Positions 8,246-16,276 of a stretch of DNA of 64,000 nucleotides are shown one piece after another; within the stretch, counting starts at the first letter, position 1, and each line of letters opens with the position of its first letter. Both the position numbers and the translations under genes were made by a program. Below the pieces are notes generated by a model that did not search any database, was not told the origin of the DNA, and was given only the letters and a program-made list of their open reading frames with translations. This stretch comes from Vampirovibrionales bacterium. Its GTDB lineage: Bacteria > Cyanobacteriota > Vampirovibrionia > Vampirovibrionales > Vampirovibrionaceae. The DNA is taken from contig JADJRF010000005.1 in the NCBI GenBank assembly GCA_016712355.1, positions 682,001-746,000 of the forward strand, in the 5' to 3' direction.

Positions 8246-9529
8246 TTATTTATTGCCCGGCTTGAGGAAGTCCGGCAGATCCAGCAAGCGACGCGCCGCT
8301 TCTCGCACCGGAGAGTGCGATCCGTGAGCGCCATTACCGGAAACCGCATCGCCATTTTTACGGGGCGGCGGCGGCAGCGGTTGTTCTTCCAGACGCGGCG
8401 GCATAAAGGGCAAGCCCTTGGAGCCGGCGGCGTCCGTTGTCGCAGAAGCCACGCCCGCAGGGGCGGAAACAGCAGTTTCAAAGAGCGTCCGAACGCCGGT
8501 GGCGGCTTGCCCCGCGCGTTGCTGCTGACTCTTGAGCTGGAAGCCGGTGGCAATCACCGTAATCTGGATTTCGCCCGCAATGCGCTCATCAATGACCGAG
8601 CCAAAGATGATGTTCGCGTCCTTATCCACGCCTTCGTAGATAATCTCAGCCGCTTCATTCACCTCATGCAGGGTCATGTCGGGGCCGCCGGTCACGTTGA
8701 AGATGACGCCGCTGGCGCCTTCAATCGAGGTTTCCAGCAACGGCGAATTAATGGCCATTCGCGCCGCTTCCAGCGCACGGCCTTCGCCTGAGCCAGTGCC
8801 CACGCCCATAATGGCGGAGCCCGCATGGCACATAATGGCTTTGACATCGGCAAAGTCGACGTTAATCAGCCCAGGGACGGTGATAATGTCGCAAATGCCC
8901 TGAACGCCGCGCATCAGCACGTCATCCGCCGTTTTGAAGGCTTCGAGCATGGAGGTGCGACGCTCCACCACGTCTAGCAGCTTGTCGTTGGGGATGACGA
9001 TCAGCGTGTCGACCGCTTCCGAAATGGCTTCCAGCCCTTGCGCCGCCTGTTGCTGGCGACGACGGCCTTCGAACATGAACGGCTTGGTCACAATGCCGAC
9101 CGTCAGCGCGCCGAGATCGCGGGCGATGTCTGCGACAATGGAAGCGGCGCCGGTGCCAGTGCCGCCGCCCATGCCAGCGGTGATAAAGACCATGTCTGCG
9201 CCTTCGAGCGCAGCCATGACGTCATCGCGGCTTTCTTCGGCGGCTTTTTGCCCGATTGCCGGATTGCCCCCGGCGCCCAGACCGCGCGTAATCTTGTGCC
9301 CGAGTTGCAGGCGGTTGCCCGTGCCGGACATTTCCAGTACCTGAGCGTCGGTATTCATCGCCCAGAATTCAACGCCGGTCAGACCGTTGTCGATCATGCG
9401 ATTGACGGCGTTCCCGCCGCCGCCGCCGACGCCGACGACTTTAATGGTGGCGTTCAGACGGCCAATATCTTCGCTTCGCGCGGAAAAAAGCGAGGCGGGC
9501 CCATCGTCGGAGAACTTCTCTTTTTGCAT
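8246..9529 (-). CDS. ftsZ: Cell division protein FtsZ
   Basis: Tubulin-like GTPase that forms the division ring. 427 residues. Visible: VVGVGGGGGNAVNRMI, the tubulin signature ITAGMGGGTGTGAA, NTDAQ, and the synergy-loop region VDFADVKAIM. A proline-rich linker leads to a C-terminal LLDLPDFLKP peptide that matches the conserved tail binding FtsA/ZipA-type partners. The ATG has AGGGGA 8 nt upstream. It follows the small basic protein gene sbp (about 140 bp gap) and precedes mtnA. ftsA and ftsQ are not adjacent. Confidence 0.98.
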   Translation of the reverse strand: MQKEKFSDDGPASLFSARSEDIGRLNATIKVVGVGGGGGNAVNRMIDNGLTGVEFWAMNTDAQVLEMSGTGNRLQLGHKITRGLGAGGNPAIGQKAAEESRDDVMAALEGADMVFITAGMGGGTGTGAASIVADIARDLGALTVGIVTKPFMFEGRRRQQQAAQGLEAISEAVDTLIVIPNDKLLDVVERRTSMLEAFKTADDVLMRGVQGICDIITVPGLINVDFADVKAIMCHAGSAIMGVGTGSGEGRALEAARMAINSPLLETSIEGASGVIFNVTGGPDMTLHEVNEAAEIIYEGVDKDANIIFGSVIDERIAGEIQITVIATGFQLKSQQQRAGQAATGVRTLFETAVSAPAGVASATTDAAGSKGLPFMPPRLEEQPLPPPPRKNGDAVSGNGAHGSHSPVREAARRLLDLPDFLKPGNK

Positions 9530-9669
9530 TCAAATCGTCCCCTTGAACTACGTGTGCGGGCTATGGAATCGGGCGTGGAATCGCTCGCTTGGCGCGGCAT
9601 TTCAGCGCTTTTGGCGGCGCAGCGCATGAATTCTCATTCACAGCGCGGAAAGAGTGGCCTATTATCGTC

Positions 9670-10029
9670 TCAAACAGAAGGGTTTGCAAACAGTTTTTGT
9701 GAGAGAGCGGAAAGATTACTAAACATTCGCATGCCAAAAATGATAAACAGGGCCATGTAAAAATCGACATGCGTCAGAAAGCCGATCTTCAAAAAGAAGA
9801 ACGCGGCCAGCAGATTCACGCCAAAATTGAGCAGGGTCGTGCGCAGGTCAAAGCGCTCTTCGAGATACAGCTTCAACCCGTGGAACAGGGTTTCCATGGT
9901 AATGACCAGCGCGACGACCAGATAGACCGAGCGCTCCTCGCTGATGGACGCATCGACGTTCCACGCCAGCGCCAGCCCCGCTCCCAGCCCGGCGAGGGCG
10001 CAACCGGTTAAAATTCCCGCGCTTTTCAT
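9670..10029 (-). CDS. sbp: Small basic membrane protein Sbp (DUF1290)
   Basis: 119 residues with four hydrophobic segments (about 5-23, 36-50, 66-83 and 88-104). The central and C-terminal part (ETLFHGLKLYLEERFD, then DFYMALFIIFGMRMFSNLS) matches the layout of the Sbp/DUF1290 family, found next to ftsZ in Firmicutes, Actinobacteria and Cyanobacteria. Role in division is inferred from that linkage; the biochemical function is not known to me. A perfect TATAAT ends 8 nt before the ATG, so the mRNA is probably leaderless or nearly so. Confidence 0.82.
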   Translation of the reverse strand: MKSAGILTGCALAGLGAGLALAWNVDASISEERSVYLVVALVITMETLFHGLKLYLEERFDLRTTLLNFGVNLLAAFFFLKIGFLTHVDFYMALFIIFGMRMFSNLSALSQKLFANPSV

Positions 10030-10037
10030 CGTGGGCT

Positions 10038-10043
10038 ATTATA
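10038..10043 (-). promoter_or_regulatory. -10 element of the sbp-ftsZ-mtnA operon
   Basis: TATAAT on the minus strand with eight bases between it and the sbp ATG. The expected transcription start falls at or 1-2 nt before the ATG. Confidence 0.55.
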
Positions 10044-10157
10044 GCGGCAACCGGCGCCGTCTGACAGACTTCTTTTGTGAAAAATGGCGCCAAAACGCGA
10101 TCGCGCGTCATCGCATCATCACCGCGCGCGAGGCCACAGAAACAGGAGGTTATAACG

Positions 10158-10598
10158 ATGACCACCCCGCGCGACCATGCCCTCCCCCGGACAGACGCCG
10201 AATGGCGGGCCGTTCTGACGCCCGAACAATTCGCCGTCACCCGTCAAAAAGGAACCGAAGCGCCTTTCAGCGGCGCGTATTACGACCATCATGCAGACGG
10301 GGTTTACCTGTGCGCGTGTTGCGGACAGGCGCTGTTTGACGCGCAGTGCAAATATGACTCCGGGTCTGGATGGCCCAGCTTCTGGCAGGCGGCTCAGGCA
10401 AGCGGCATTCGCCAGACGCCGGATGACAGCCATGGCATGCGACGCATAGAAATCCAGTGCCAGCGGTGCGACGCCCATTTAGGCCATGTGTTTACGGATG
10501 GCCCCCAGCCCACCGGCCTGCGCTACTGCGTCAATTCGGCGTCCCTGCAATTTCAGCCGCGATCGGAGAAACCGTTGCAGGCGGATCAGGACGCCTGA
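10158..10598 (+). CDS. msrB: Peptide-methionine (R)-S-oxide reductase MsrB
   Basis: Repairs methionine-R-sulfoxide in proteins. 146 residues; the ATG has AGGAGG 8 nt upstream, so the longer frame from 10077 is not used. Two CxxC zinc pairs are present (LCACCGQAL and CQRCDAHLGHVF), along with SGSGWPSF and the catalytic Cys in LRYCVNSASL. This is the zinc-binding, stand-alone form without MsrA. Its end overlaps the end of rsfS on the other strand by 13 bp. Confidence 0.97.
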   Translation: MTTPRDHALPRTDAEWRAVLTPEQFAVTRQKGTEAPFSGAYYDHHADGVYLCACCGQALFDAQCKYDSGSGWPSFWQAAQASGIRQTPDDSHGMRRIEIQCQRCDAHLGHVFTDGPQPTGLRYCVNSASLQFQPRSEKPLQADQDA

Positions 10599-10975
10599 CG
10601 GGCCGAGGGGCTCCATTGCGAGGCGTCTACCGCCGCCGCATGGCTCCAGAACGATTCAAGATCGTAGAATTCACGGGCCTGGGGATGCATCACATGCGCG
10701 ACCACATCGCCATAGTCCAGTAGAATCCATTTCCCCTGACGATCGCGCTCCTGGCCAATAGGGTGATGCCCCTGTTTGGCAAGTGATTCGGCGATGGCGT
10801 CAGCAATGGCGTTAAGCTGCGCCTGACTTTCCCCGGTACAGATTAAGAAATATTCTGCCAGCGTGGTGACAGGGCCCACGCGTAACATGCAAACGTCCCT
10901 GGCTTTTTTGGCCTCTGCGGCGTGGGCGGCGCAAACGGCGGTTTCAAAGGCGTTGATGTCGATTGGCGGGGTCAA
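10586..10975 (-). CDS. rsfS: Ribosomal silencing factor RsfS (Iojap family)
   Basis: Binds L14 of the large ribosomal subunit and blocks subunit joining during starvation. 129 residues from a TTG with AGGAGG 10 nt upstream; an ATG-frame start at 11041 would overlap yqeK by about 100 bp and is unlikely. Family features: AEYFLICTGESQAQLNAIADAI in the middle, WILLDYGDVVAHVMHPQAREFYDLESFW near the C terminus. It overlaps the yqeK 3' end by 32 bp, the yqeK-rsfS order seen in many bacteria; nadD, often beside them, is absent here. Confidence 0.93.
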   Translation of the reverse strand: MTPPIDINAFETAVCAAHAAEAKKARDVCMLRVGPVTTLAEYFLICTGESQAQLNAIADAIAESLAKQGHHPIGQERDRQGKWILLDYGDVVAHVMHPQAREFYDLESFWSHAAAVDASQWSPSARQAS

Positions 10976-11735
10976 TGCGCACGTTCCTCCTCTCGGTTTG
11001 CGGCGTCTGGTGAGCGTCCCTGAGCTCTTTGAGTTGCGCAATCAGATCATTGCGCGCCTCAATGGCCCGTGGATGAATCATTTGGCGCTTTTCCAGCATA
11101 AAGGCGATCGTGGCGTCCAGCAGGTACAGCGCGGCGACGTCCAGACTGGCGACGTTGCGGTAATCGAGGCATTCCGTCGTTTTTCGGACAAAGAGCGGGT
11201 TGCGCGTGTTGCTTTCAATCTTGTCGGCGATAAACGTGAGTTTCTCAACAACGCTCATGCCGCTACGTCCGGTGGTGTGCGAACGAATGGCATTCAAGAC
11301 CTCGGGATCGCTCTCGCCAAATTCACGCTCAGCCAGATGCGCGCCGACCAGCGCGTGCAGGGTCTGCGGACATGCCATATCGGCAGCTTGCGTCTCAATG
11401 CCGTACGCCTGGCAGTATTGCGCCAGTTCCAGCGGCGACATCCATTTGGCGCAATCATGCAGGAGCGCGCCCATGGCGGCCTGCTCAACCACGGCGTCTG
11501 GCAAAGCGAATAGGCGGGCCAGTTCCACCGCTTTTTCGCAAGCGCCCGCGCTATGAGACAAGCGCTCTCGCGACAGGTAACGCCCGAGCCACGCTTGCGC
11601 CGCCGTGATTCTGGCGCGCGTCAAGGCAAGAGCCGCTTCTAACTCGCTGGGTGGCGGCGCGGGTTCTCCATGAGCGTCGGGCGAGGCAGGCGCGCCCGGC
11701 AAGGCGGAGAGAGCGACGTCTGGCGAGTGGGGCAA
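10944..11735 (-). CDS. yqeK: YqeK family HD hydrolase (symmetrical Ap4A hydrolase)
   Basis: HD-domain phosphohydrolase; the characterised YqeK cleaves diadenosine tetraphosphate symmetrically. 263 residues from a TTG with AGAGGA 6 nt upstream, with another TTG two codons earlier. A 60-residue Pro/Ala-rich N-terminal extension precedes the domain. HD motif residues: ERLSHSAGACEKAVELA, then MGALLHDCAKWM with the His-Asp pair, HALVGAHLAEREFG and IRSHTTGRSGMS, then FIADKIESNTR. It overlaps rsfS. A TATAAT lies about 35 nt upstream. Confidence 0.88.
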   Translation of the reverse strand: MPHSPDVALSALPGAPASPDAHGEPAPPPSELEAALALTRARITAAQAWLGRYLSRERLSHSAGACEKAVELARLFALPDAVVEQAAMGALLHDCAKWMSPLELAQYCQAYGIETQAADMACPQTLHALVGAHLAEREFGESDPEVLNAIRSHTTGRSGMSVVEKLTFIADKIESNTRNPLFVRKTTECLDYRNVASLDVAALYLLDATIAFMLEKRQMIHPRAIEARNDLIAQLKELRDAHQTPQTERRNVRIDPANRHQRL

Positions 11736-11769
11736 CGGCAATCCTCTTGTTATGATAACCAGCGCTTTT

Positions 11770-11775
11770 ATTATA
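11770..11775 (-). promoter_or_regulatory. -10 element of the yqeK-rsfS operon
   Basis: TATAAT on the minus strand between ymdB and yqeK, giving a leader of about 30 nt that contains AGAGGA before the TTG start. No obvious -35. Confidence 0.5.
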
Positions 11776-11795
11776 GCCCGGAATGGGCGCTTTCG

Positions 11796-12620
11796 CTATC
11801 CCGCAGGAAGCGGATCGAGCAACTGAAACGTCCGCGAGACGCCGACGCAGCGCCCGCTTGCAATCTCCACGCGAAAGCGCGCGGCGTTCACCTGCAAGGT
11901 CGGCGTCATCGCCACCTGAAGCCGGGCTGGCAGCGCAGATTTCAGGCGCATCAGCGAGGATTCGGCGTCCATGCCGATGACGCTGTCATGGGCGCCATTA
12001 AAGCCGGCATCCGTGATAAAGCCCATGACGCCTTTCAGCACGCGCTCATCGGCCGTCTGGACATGGGTGTGCGTCCCGGCCATGGCGCTGACGCCGAGAT
12101 CGGCGCAATAGTGCGCCATCGCGATTTTTTCGGCCGTGGCCTCGGCATGAAAATCCAGAAAAAGAATCGGCGTCTGGGCCTTCAACGTCTGAACTACCCG
12201 TTCAAGGCGCTCCCAGGGCGAATTATAGTTGCCCATAAAGGCTTGGCCAATCAGGTTAATGACGCCAATGCGAAAGCCATGGACCTCTATTACGCGATGC
12301 CCCACCCCCGGCGTGGCGGCAGGCAGATTGTCGGGACGCACGAAACGCTCGGCCCGCTCGACGTAGTGCAGGATATCCGGGCGATCCCAGCTGTGATTGC
12401 CGCCGGTGATAATATCAACGCCCATGGCAAGCAGTTCGTGATAATGCTTTTCGCTCAGGCCAAAGCCGTGCGTCACGTTCTCGCCATTGGCAATCACGAC
12501 GTCCGGGCGGCAATCCGGCGCCAGCGACGCCAGATAACGGCGCACAGCCACTCGCCCCGGTTTTCCGACCAGGTCGCCAAAAAACAGAATATCAAGCGTC
12601 TTCGACGCAGTTGCAGCCAT
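11796..12620 (-). CDS. ymdB: YmdB family metallophosphoesterase
   Basis: 274 residues. Calcineurin-like metallophosphoesterase; B. subtilis YmdB hydrolyses 2',3'- and 3',5'-cyclic nucleotides and affects biofilm and RNA decay. Motifs in order: ILFFGDLVGKPGR (metal Asp), VIANGENVTHGFG (Asn), IITGGNHSWDR (His), ILFLDFHAEATAEK, and AMAGTHTHVQTADERVL with the C-terminal GTHTHV metal histidines. It lies 42 bp downstream of recA on the same strand; recA and ymdB are also near each other in Firmicutes, where rny lies between them. No rny is present here. Confidence 0.92.
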   Translation of the reverse strand: MAATASKTLDILFFGDLVGKPGRVAVRRYLASLAPDCRPDVVIANGENVTHGFGLSEKHYHELLAMGVDIITGGNHSWDRPDILHYVERAERFVRPDNLPAATPGVGHRVIEVHGFRIGVINLIGQAFMGNYNSPWERLERVVQTLKAQTPILFLDFHAEATAEKIAMAHYCADLGVSAMAGTHTHVQTADERVLKGVMGFITDAGFNGAHDSVIGMDAESSLMRLKSALPARLQVAMTPTLQVNAARFRVEIASGRCVGVSRTFQLLDPLPAG

Positions 12621-12662
12621 AAGTAAGGATCATGGCGCAATGCGACAGAAAAGAAAAGACGC

Positions 12663-13793
12663 TTAGCTCAGAATTTCTTCCAGCGTCATCTCGTCAGCGT
12701 CGGGCGCTTCGGCGGGCGCCTCTGCAGCCGCGGCCAGATTGCCCGAGCTGAGCAGGCTGCGGACTTCGGCTTCGATCTTGGCGAGCAGGTCCGGCGTTTG
12801 CTGCAACATGTCGCGCACGCGTTCGCGGCCCTGACCCAGTTTTTCATCTTTATAAGCGTACCAGGCGCCCATTTTCTTGATGACGCCCAATTCGGTGGCC
12901 ACATCAAGCACGCAGCCTTCTGAGGAAATCCCCTGACCGAACAGGATGTCGAATTCGGCGGCTTTAAAGGGCGGGGCAACCTTGTTCTTCTTGACGCGCA
13001 CCTTGACCCGGTTACCGTATTCCACGCCGTCTTTTTTGAGGGTTTCCGTGCGACGAATATCCAGGCGCACGCTGGCGTAGAATTTCAGCGCGTTGCCGCC
13101 GGTGGTGGTTTCCGGGTTGCCGTACATAACGCCGATCTTCTGGCGCAACTGGTTAATGAAGATCACTGAGGTTTCGGTCTTGCCGATAATGCCGGTGAGC
13201 TTGCGCAGGGCCTGGCTCATCAGCCGCGCCTGAAGGCCCACGTGCGAGTCGCCCATTTCGCCGTCAATTTCGGCCTTGGGAACCAGCGCCGCGACCGAAT
13301 CGACCACCACCACATCGACCGCGCCCGAGCGGACGAGTTGCTCGGTAATTTCCAGCGCCTGCTCGCCAGTGTCGGGCTGGCTGATAAGCAGCGCGTCAAT
13401 ATTGACGCCCAGACGCCGGGCGTACTCGGGGTCGAGCGCGTGTTCCGCGTCGATAAACGCAGCGATGCCGCCCGCTTTTTGAGCTTCGGCGACAATGTTG
13501 AGCGTCAGGGTGGTCTTCCCGCTGGATTCCGGGCCGTAAATCTCAATGACCCGTCCGCGCGGCACGCCGCCGACCCCTAACGCCAGATCCAGCGACAGGG
13601 CCCCGGTGGGAATGACTTTCAGCGCCATGGAGGCGCGATCGCCCAGACGCATGATGGAGCCTTTGCCATATTCTTTTTCGATTTTCTCCATCGTCAGATC
13701 CAGCATGCGCAGCTTTTCACGATCCAGCTGAGAGGCAGGGCCCCCCACGCCCGGTTTTTCTGTTTTGTCGCGAGACGTTTCCTTGACGGCCAT
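12663..13793 (-). CDS. recA: Recombinase RecA
   Basis: ATP-dependent strand-exchange protein for homologous recombination and SOS induction. 376 residues from the ATG with AGGAG 9 nt upstream; a start at 13838 would add 15 untypical residues. Walker A is GPESSGKTT, then the MAW-like LISQPDTGEQALEI, Walker B VDVVVVDSVAALVPK, L1 loop GDSHVGLQARLMSQALRK, and NQLRQKIGVMYGNPETTTGG for L2. It ends in an acidic tail (EEILS). I looked for a LexA box upstream and saw neither the proteobacterial CTGTN8ACAG type nor a clear Gram-positive type. Confidence 0.99.
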   Translation of the reverse strand: MAVKETSRDKTEKPGVGGPASQLDREKLRMLDLTMEKIEKEYGKGSIMRLGDRASMALKVIPTGALSLDLALGVGGVPRGRVIEIYGPESSGKTTLTLNIVAEAQKAGGIAAFIDAEHALDPEYARRLGVNIDALLISQPDTGEQALEITEQLVRSGAVDVVVVDSVAALVPKAEIDGEMGDSHVGLQARLMSQALRKLTGIIGKTETSVIFINQLRQKIGVMYGNPETTTGGNALKFYASVRLDIRRTETLKKDGVEYGNRVKVRVKKNKVAPPFKAAEFDILFGQGISSEGCVLDVATELGVIKKMGAWYAYKDEKLGQGRERVRDMLQQTPDLLAKIEAEVRSLLSSGNLAAAAEAPAEAPDADEMTLEEILS

Positions 13794-14030
13794 TGACGCA
13801 AACTCCTGTCGAACAAGCACAAAACCGCCCGCTCTCATCCGTATCCAAATCTATCGGGCGAATCGAAAATTTATTCTAATATCATACACGAAACTTTCGT
13901 AAAGGGGTGTTACGTTTTGAGATATTTCCAAGCCCCGGGGCAAGGCCGCCGCCGGGAGGATTTGACGAGGAGCGCGGGTCTATACTAGAGTATGCCCTAC
14001 GTCGTTGGCCTTGCGTCAACGGCTCGCCGC

Positions 14031-14114
14031 GCGGAAGTGGTGAAATTGGTATACACGCATGTTTCAGGAGCATGTGGCCGTGAGGCCGTGGGGGTTCAAG
14101 TCCCCCCTTCCGCA
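14031..14114 (+). tRNA. tRNA-Leu (anticodon CAG)
   Basis: Class II tRNA. The acceptor stem GCGGAAG pairs with CTTCCGC at 14107-14113. The anticodon loop TTCAGGA gives CAG. The variable arm is long (TGGCCGTGAGGCCGT) and the T arm is GGGGGTTCAAGTCCCCC. CCA is not encoded; the gene is followed by ATTTTT. A TATACT sits at 13981-13986, with a TTGACG only 13 bp before it. Confidence 0.97.
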
Positions 14115-14134
14115 TTTTTCGCCTTTTTAAGGTA

Positions 14135-14140
14135 TACAAT
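14135..14140 (+). promoter_or_regulatory. Possible -10 of the infC-rpmI-rplT operon
   Basis: TACAAT within GGTATACAATACTCAC, about 70 nt before the infC start. No good -35 is visible, as the spacing would place it in the tRNA 3' end. Confidence 0.35.
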
Positions 14141-14195
14141 ACTCACATGGGCAGCGCCGACGTCCTGACGCGCGCGCTGGGTCAATTTTTCCGCT

Positions 14196-14211
14196 GGAGG
14201 ACGCTCCGATT
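14196..14211 (+). promoter_or_regulatory. infC ribosome site with AUU start
   Basis: GGAGG at 14196-14200, then 8 nt, then ATT at 14209-14211, which is in frame with infC. The first ATG (14218) is 17 nt from GGAGG, too far for normal initiation. Confidence 0.7.
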
Positions 14212-14799
14212 CGCAGCATGCCGCCCAAGCCCCCGGAATCCAAGGGGCCGCAACTTCTGACGCCACGTATCAAGTGCTCTGAAGTTCGTTTGATTGATGG
14301 GGACGAACACCATATTCTGACCCGCGCCGAGGCCGAACAAATGGCCGAAGAGCGCGGCCTGGATCTGGTGGTGATGAACCTCAGCACCTCGCCGCCGGTC
14401 GTGAAACTGGCCGATTACGGCAAGTTCAAGTTCGAAGCCGAGAAAAAGGCGCGCGAAGCCAAGAAAAAACAGCATGTGACGGCCATCAAGGAAATCAAGA
14501 TGGGCATTCGCATCGACGATCATGACTATGGCGTCAAAACCAATCGCGCGCGACAGTTTCTGCTGGAAGGCGATATCGTTAAATGCTCCATCCGCCTCAA
14601 GGGGCGCGAAGTTCAGCATTCGAGTCTGGCATTTGACTTGGCTCGCCGGTTTGTAGCAGACTTGGAAAACGTCGGCGCGCTTCAGGGGATGATCCGTCTG
14701 GAGGGCGCGCGCAACATTACCCTTCACCTTAATCCCACTCGCGCCGCCGCGCCCAAACCGTCTGAGGCTGCGGCCAAACAGGATTCCGACGATGCCTAA
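14209..14799 (+). CDS. infC: Translation initiation factor IF-3
   Basis: Binds the 30S subunit and checks the start codon. 196 residues from ATT. N-domain: VRLIDGDEHHILTRAEAEQMA, GLDLVVMN, PPVVKLADYGKFKFEAEKK. Then the lysine-rich linker AREAKKKQ. C-domain: KEIKMGIRIDDHDYGVK, AREFL-like ARQFLLEGDIVKCSI and LKGREVQHSS. AUU as infC start is the classical device by which IF-3 represses its own synthesis, and the Shine-Dalgarno spacing here fits it (8 nt versus 17 nt to the ATG). infC-rpmI-rplT is the universal operon; the stop overlaps the rpmI start by 8 bp. Confidence 0.96.
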   Translation: MRSMPPKPPESKGPQLLTPRIKCSEVRLIDGDEHHILTRAEAEQMAEERGLDLVVMNLSTSPPVVKLADYGKFKFEAEKKAREAKKKQHVTAIKEIKMGIRIDDHDYGVKTNRARQFLLEGDIVKCSIRLKGREVQHSSLAFDLARRFVADLENVGALQGMIRLEGARNITLHLNPTRAAAPKPSEAAAKQDSDDA

Positions 14800-15001
14800 A
14801 ATGAAGAATCACAAATCCGCCACCAAGCGCTATCGCGTGACCGGCACCGGTAAGGTGACGCGCAAACAGGCGGGCCGCGGCCACTTGAACCAGAAAAAAA
14901 CCTCGCGGCGCAAACGCAATCTGGATCACAAGGTCTTGGTGCATTCGGCCAATCTCGAACGGGTTTGCGCCGAGCTGCCCTATCCGCAATATTGCCGTTA
15001 A
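14792..15001 (+). CDS. rpmI: 50S ribosomal protein L35
   Basis: 69 residues, strongly basic. Starts PKMKNHKSATKRYRVTGTGK and continues with the lysine/arginine run KKTSRRKR, as in L35. ATG overlaps the end of infC, so translation is probably coupled. rplT follows after 74 bp. L35 is part of the large subunit. Confidence 0.97.
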   Translation: MPKMKNHKSATKRYRVTGTGKVTRKQAGRGHLNQKKTSRRKRNLDHKVLVHSANLERVCAELPYPQYCR

Positions 15002-15075
15002 GCGGCGCGCGCCTCGCGTTTTTGCTTTCGCTCCCGGTTTTTCCCCTCCCCCCTTATCTGTAAGGATTGTCCCCG

Positions 15076-15432
15076 ATGTCCAGAGTCAAAAGAGGAAATG
15101 TTTCCCGCCAGCGCCATAAGAAAATTCTGAAGCTGGCCAAGGGCTTTCGCGGATCGCGCGGCAAACTGTTCAAGGTTGCCAACCAGGCCGTGATGAAGTC
15201 GCTCAAGTACGCTTACCGCGATCGGCGTAATCGTCGTCGCGAAATGCGCGCCTTGTGGATTCAGCGCATTAATGCCGCCGTACGCGAACATGGCTTGTCT
15301 TACAGCCGCTTTATCGGCGCGATGGCCAAATCCGGCGTGACGCTTAATCGCAAGCATCTGGCCGAACTGGCCGCCCGTCAGCCGGAAGCCTTTGCGCTGG
15401 TCGTTCAGCAGGTGAAAACCGCCATCAGCTAG
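15076..15432 (+). CDS. rplT: 50S ribosomal protein L20
   Basis: 118 residues, the exact usual length, from the ATG with AAGGA 9 nt upstream (a TTG at 15067 lies inside the ribosome-site region). Starts SRVKRGNVSRQRHKKILKLA and has the GFRGSRGKLFKVANQAVMK and YRDRRNRRREMRALWIQRIN stretches of L20. L20 binds 23S rRNA early in assembly and in some bacteria represses this operon through its mRNA leader. A hairpin terminator follows 27 bp after the stop. Confidence 0.98.
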   Translation: MSRVKRGNVSRQRHKKILKLAKGFRGSRGKLFKVANQAVMKSLKYAYRDRRNRRREMRALWIQRINAAVREHGLSYSRFIGAMAKSGVTLNRKHLAELAARQPEAFALVVQQVKTAIS

Positions 15433-15459
15433 GCATTCTTTTTCCTGTCGCTTTTACCC

Positions 15460-15493
15460 AAACGCCCTCCCGGTTATGACGGGGAGGGCGTTT
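15460..15493 (+). terminator. Hairpin terminator after rplT
   Basis: A perfect 12-bp inverted repeat (AAACGCCCTCCC / GGGAGGGCGTTT) with a 10-nt loop between the convergent rplT and 15537-16190 genes. The T-run is only TTT in each direction, so it may serve both strands. Confidence 0.7.
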
Positions 15494-15536
15494 GAGCAGA
15501 AACTGGCTTTCAGCAGGGCGCGCGTTCACAATGCGT

Positions 15537-16190
15537 TTAGCGGTCCCAGGGGCAGTCGTCCGCCTTGCGGTACATGGCTTCCAGTTCATAGGCCACTGCG
15601 TGCCATTTACCGCCCGCTACCGTGATGCACTCGCCGTCTTCGGTAAATTTGTACATGCCCAACGCGCCGACAGATTCTCCGCGAGGCTCGCGGCGCGCGA
15701 CGGCGGGCGAGGAGGGCTGGCCCTGTCCCGCGCCGGGCGTTTGCGGGGGGCGCTGTTGCTGTTGCAATTGGCTGCTGAGATAGGCGTCATATAGATCATA
15801 GACGCTCTTTTCACGCGGGGGCTGATGAATCCCCCGGCGCTCGTCTTCTTTCCACTCGCGCCAGTTGTTTTCCTGAAGCAAGGCGTAAATGGCGCAATCT
15901 GCTTCCAGTATAGCCTCGTCGGCCTCGCTCCCGTCGTCAGAATCGCCGTCGGCGGCGTCGAGATCCGCCAGGAGGTCCGCGTCGTCATCCTCATCGAGAT
16001 CAAAGACGTCGCCGACGCTGGCCAGATAGCGTTCGATTTCGCGCATGCGGCTTTCGACGGCTGAACTCGACAACTGCGCCGCCACGTCCGACGCCAGACG
16101 CTGATCCAGCGCTTCGCGCAGTCGGTGCGGGTTGAGCAGGCGCACGAGGGTGTTGACCAGGCTTTGATAAATCGTATCCAGTGTCATCAC
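15537..16190 (-). CDS. Unknown protein, paralogue A of a tandem family
   Basis: 217 residues from GTG, with AAGGA 9 nt upstream (ATG is the next codon). N-terminal helix (IYQSLVNTLVRLLNPHRL), an acidic middle (LDEDDDADLLADLDAADG), a Gln/Pro-rich linker, then a C-terminal block MYKFTEDGECITVAGGKWHA followed by AVAYEL. The acidic-flanked block CAIYALLQENNWREWKEDER and the C-terminal block both align with the neighbouring gene 16277-16873, so the two arose by duplication. No transmembrane or signal segment. I do not recognise the family. It lies downstream of paralogue B on the same strand. Confidence 0.75.
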   Translation of the reverse strand: MMTLDTIYQSLVNTLVRLLNPHRLREALDQRLASDVAAQLSSSAVESRMREIERYLASVGDVFDLDEDDDADLLADLDAADGDSDDGSEADEAILEADCAIYALLQENNWREWKEDERRGIHQPPREKSVYDLYDAYLSSQLQQQQRPPQTPGAGQGQPSSPAVARREPRGESVGALGMYKFTEDGECITVAGGKWHAVAYELEAMYRKADDCPWDR

Positions 16191-16276
16191 GCAGGCGTAT
16201 CCTTCTTCTCTCGACGTTTCTGTGACCATCCGCGTTTTTTGGGGGGGATAAGCGGCGCTTGGCGGATCGCGCGTTT

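Noticed and set aside
13962..13986. TTGACG and TATACT ahead of tRNA-Leu as a normal promoter
   Set aside because: The spacer is only 13 bp, too short for the usual -35/-10 distance; the TATACT may still be a -10 alone.
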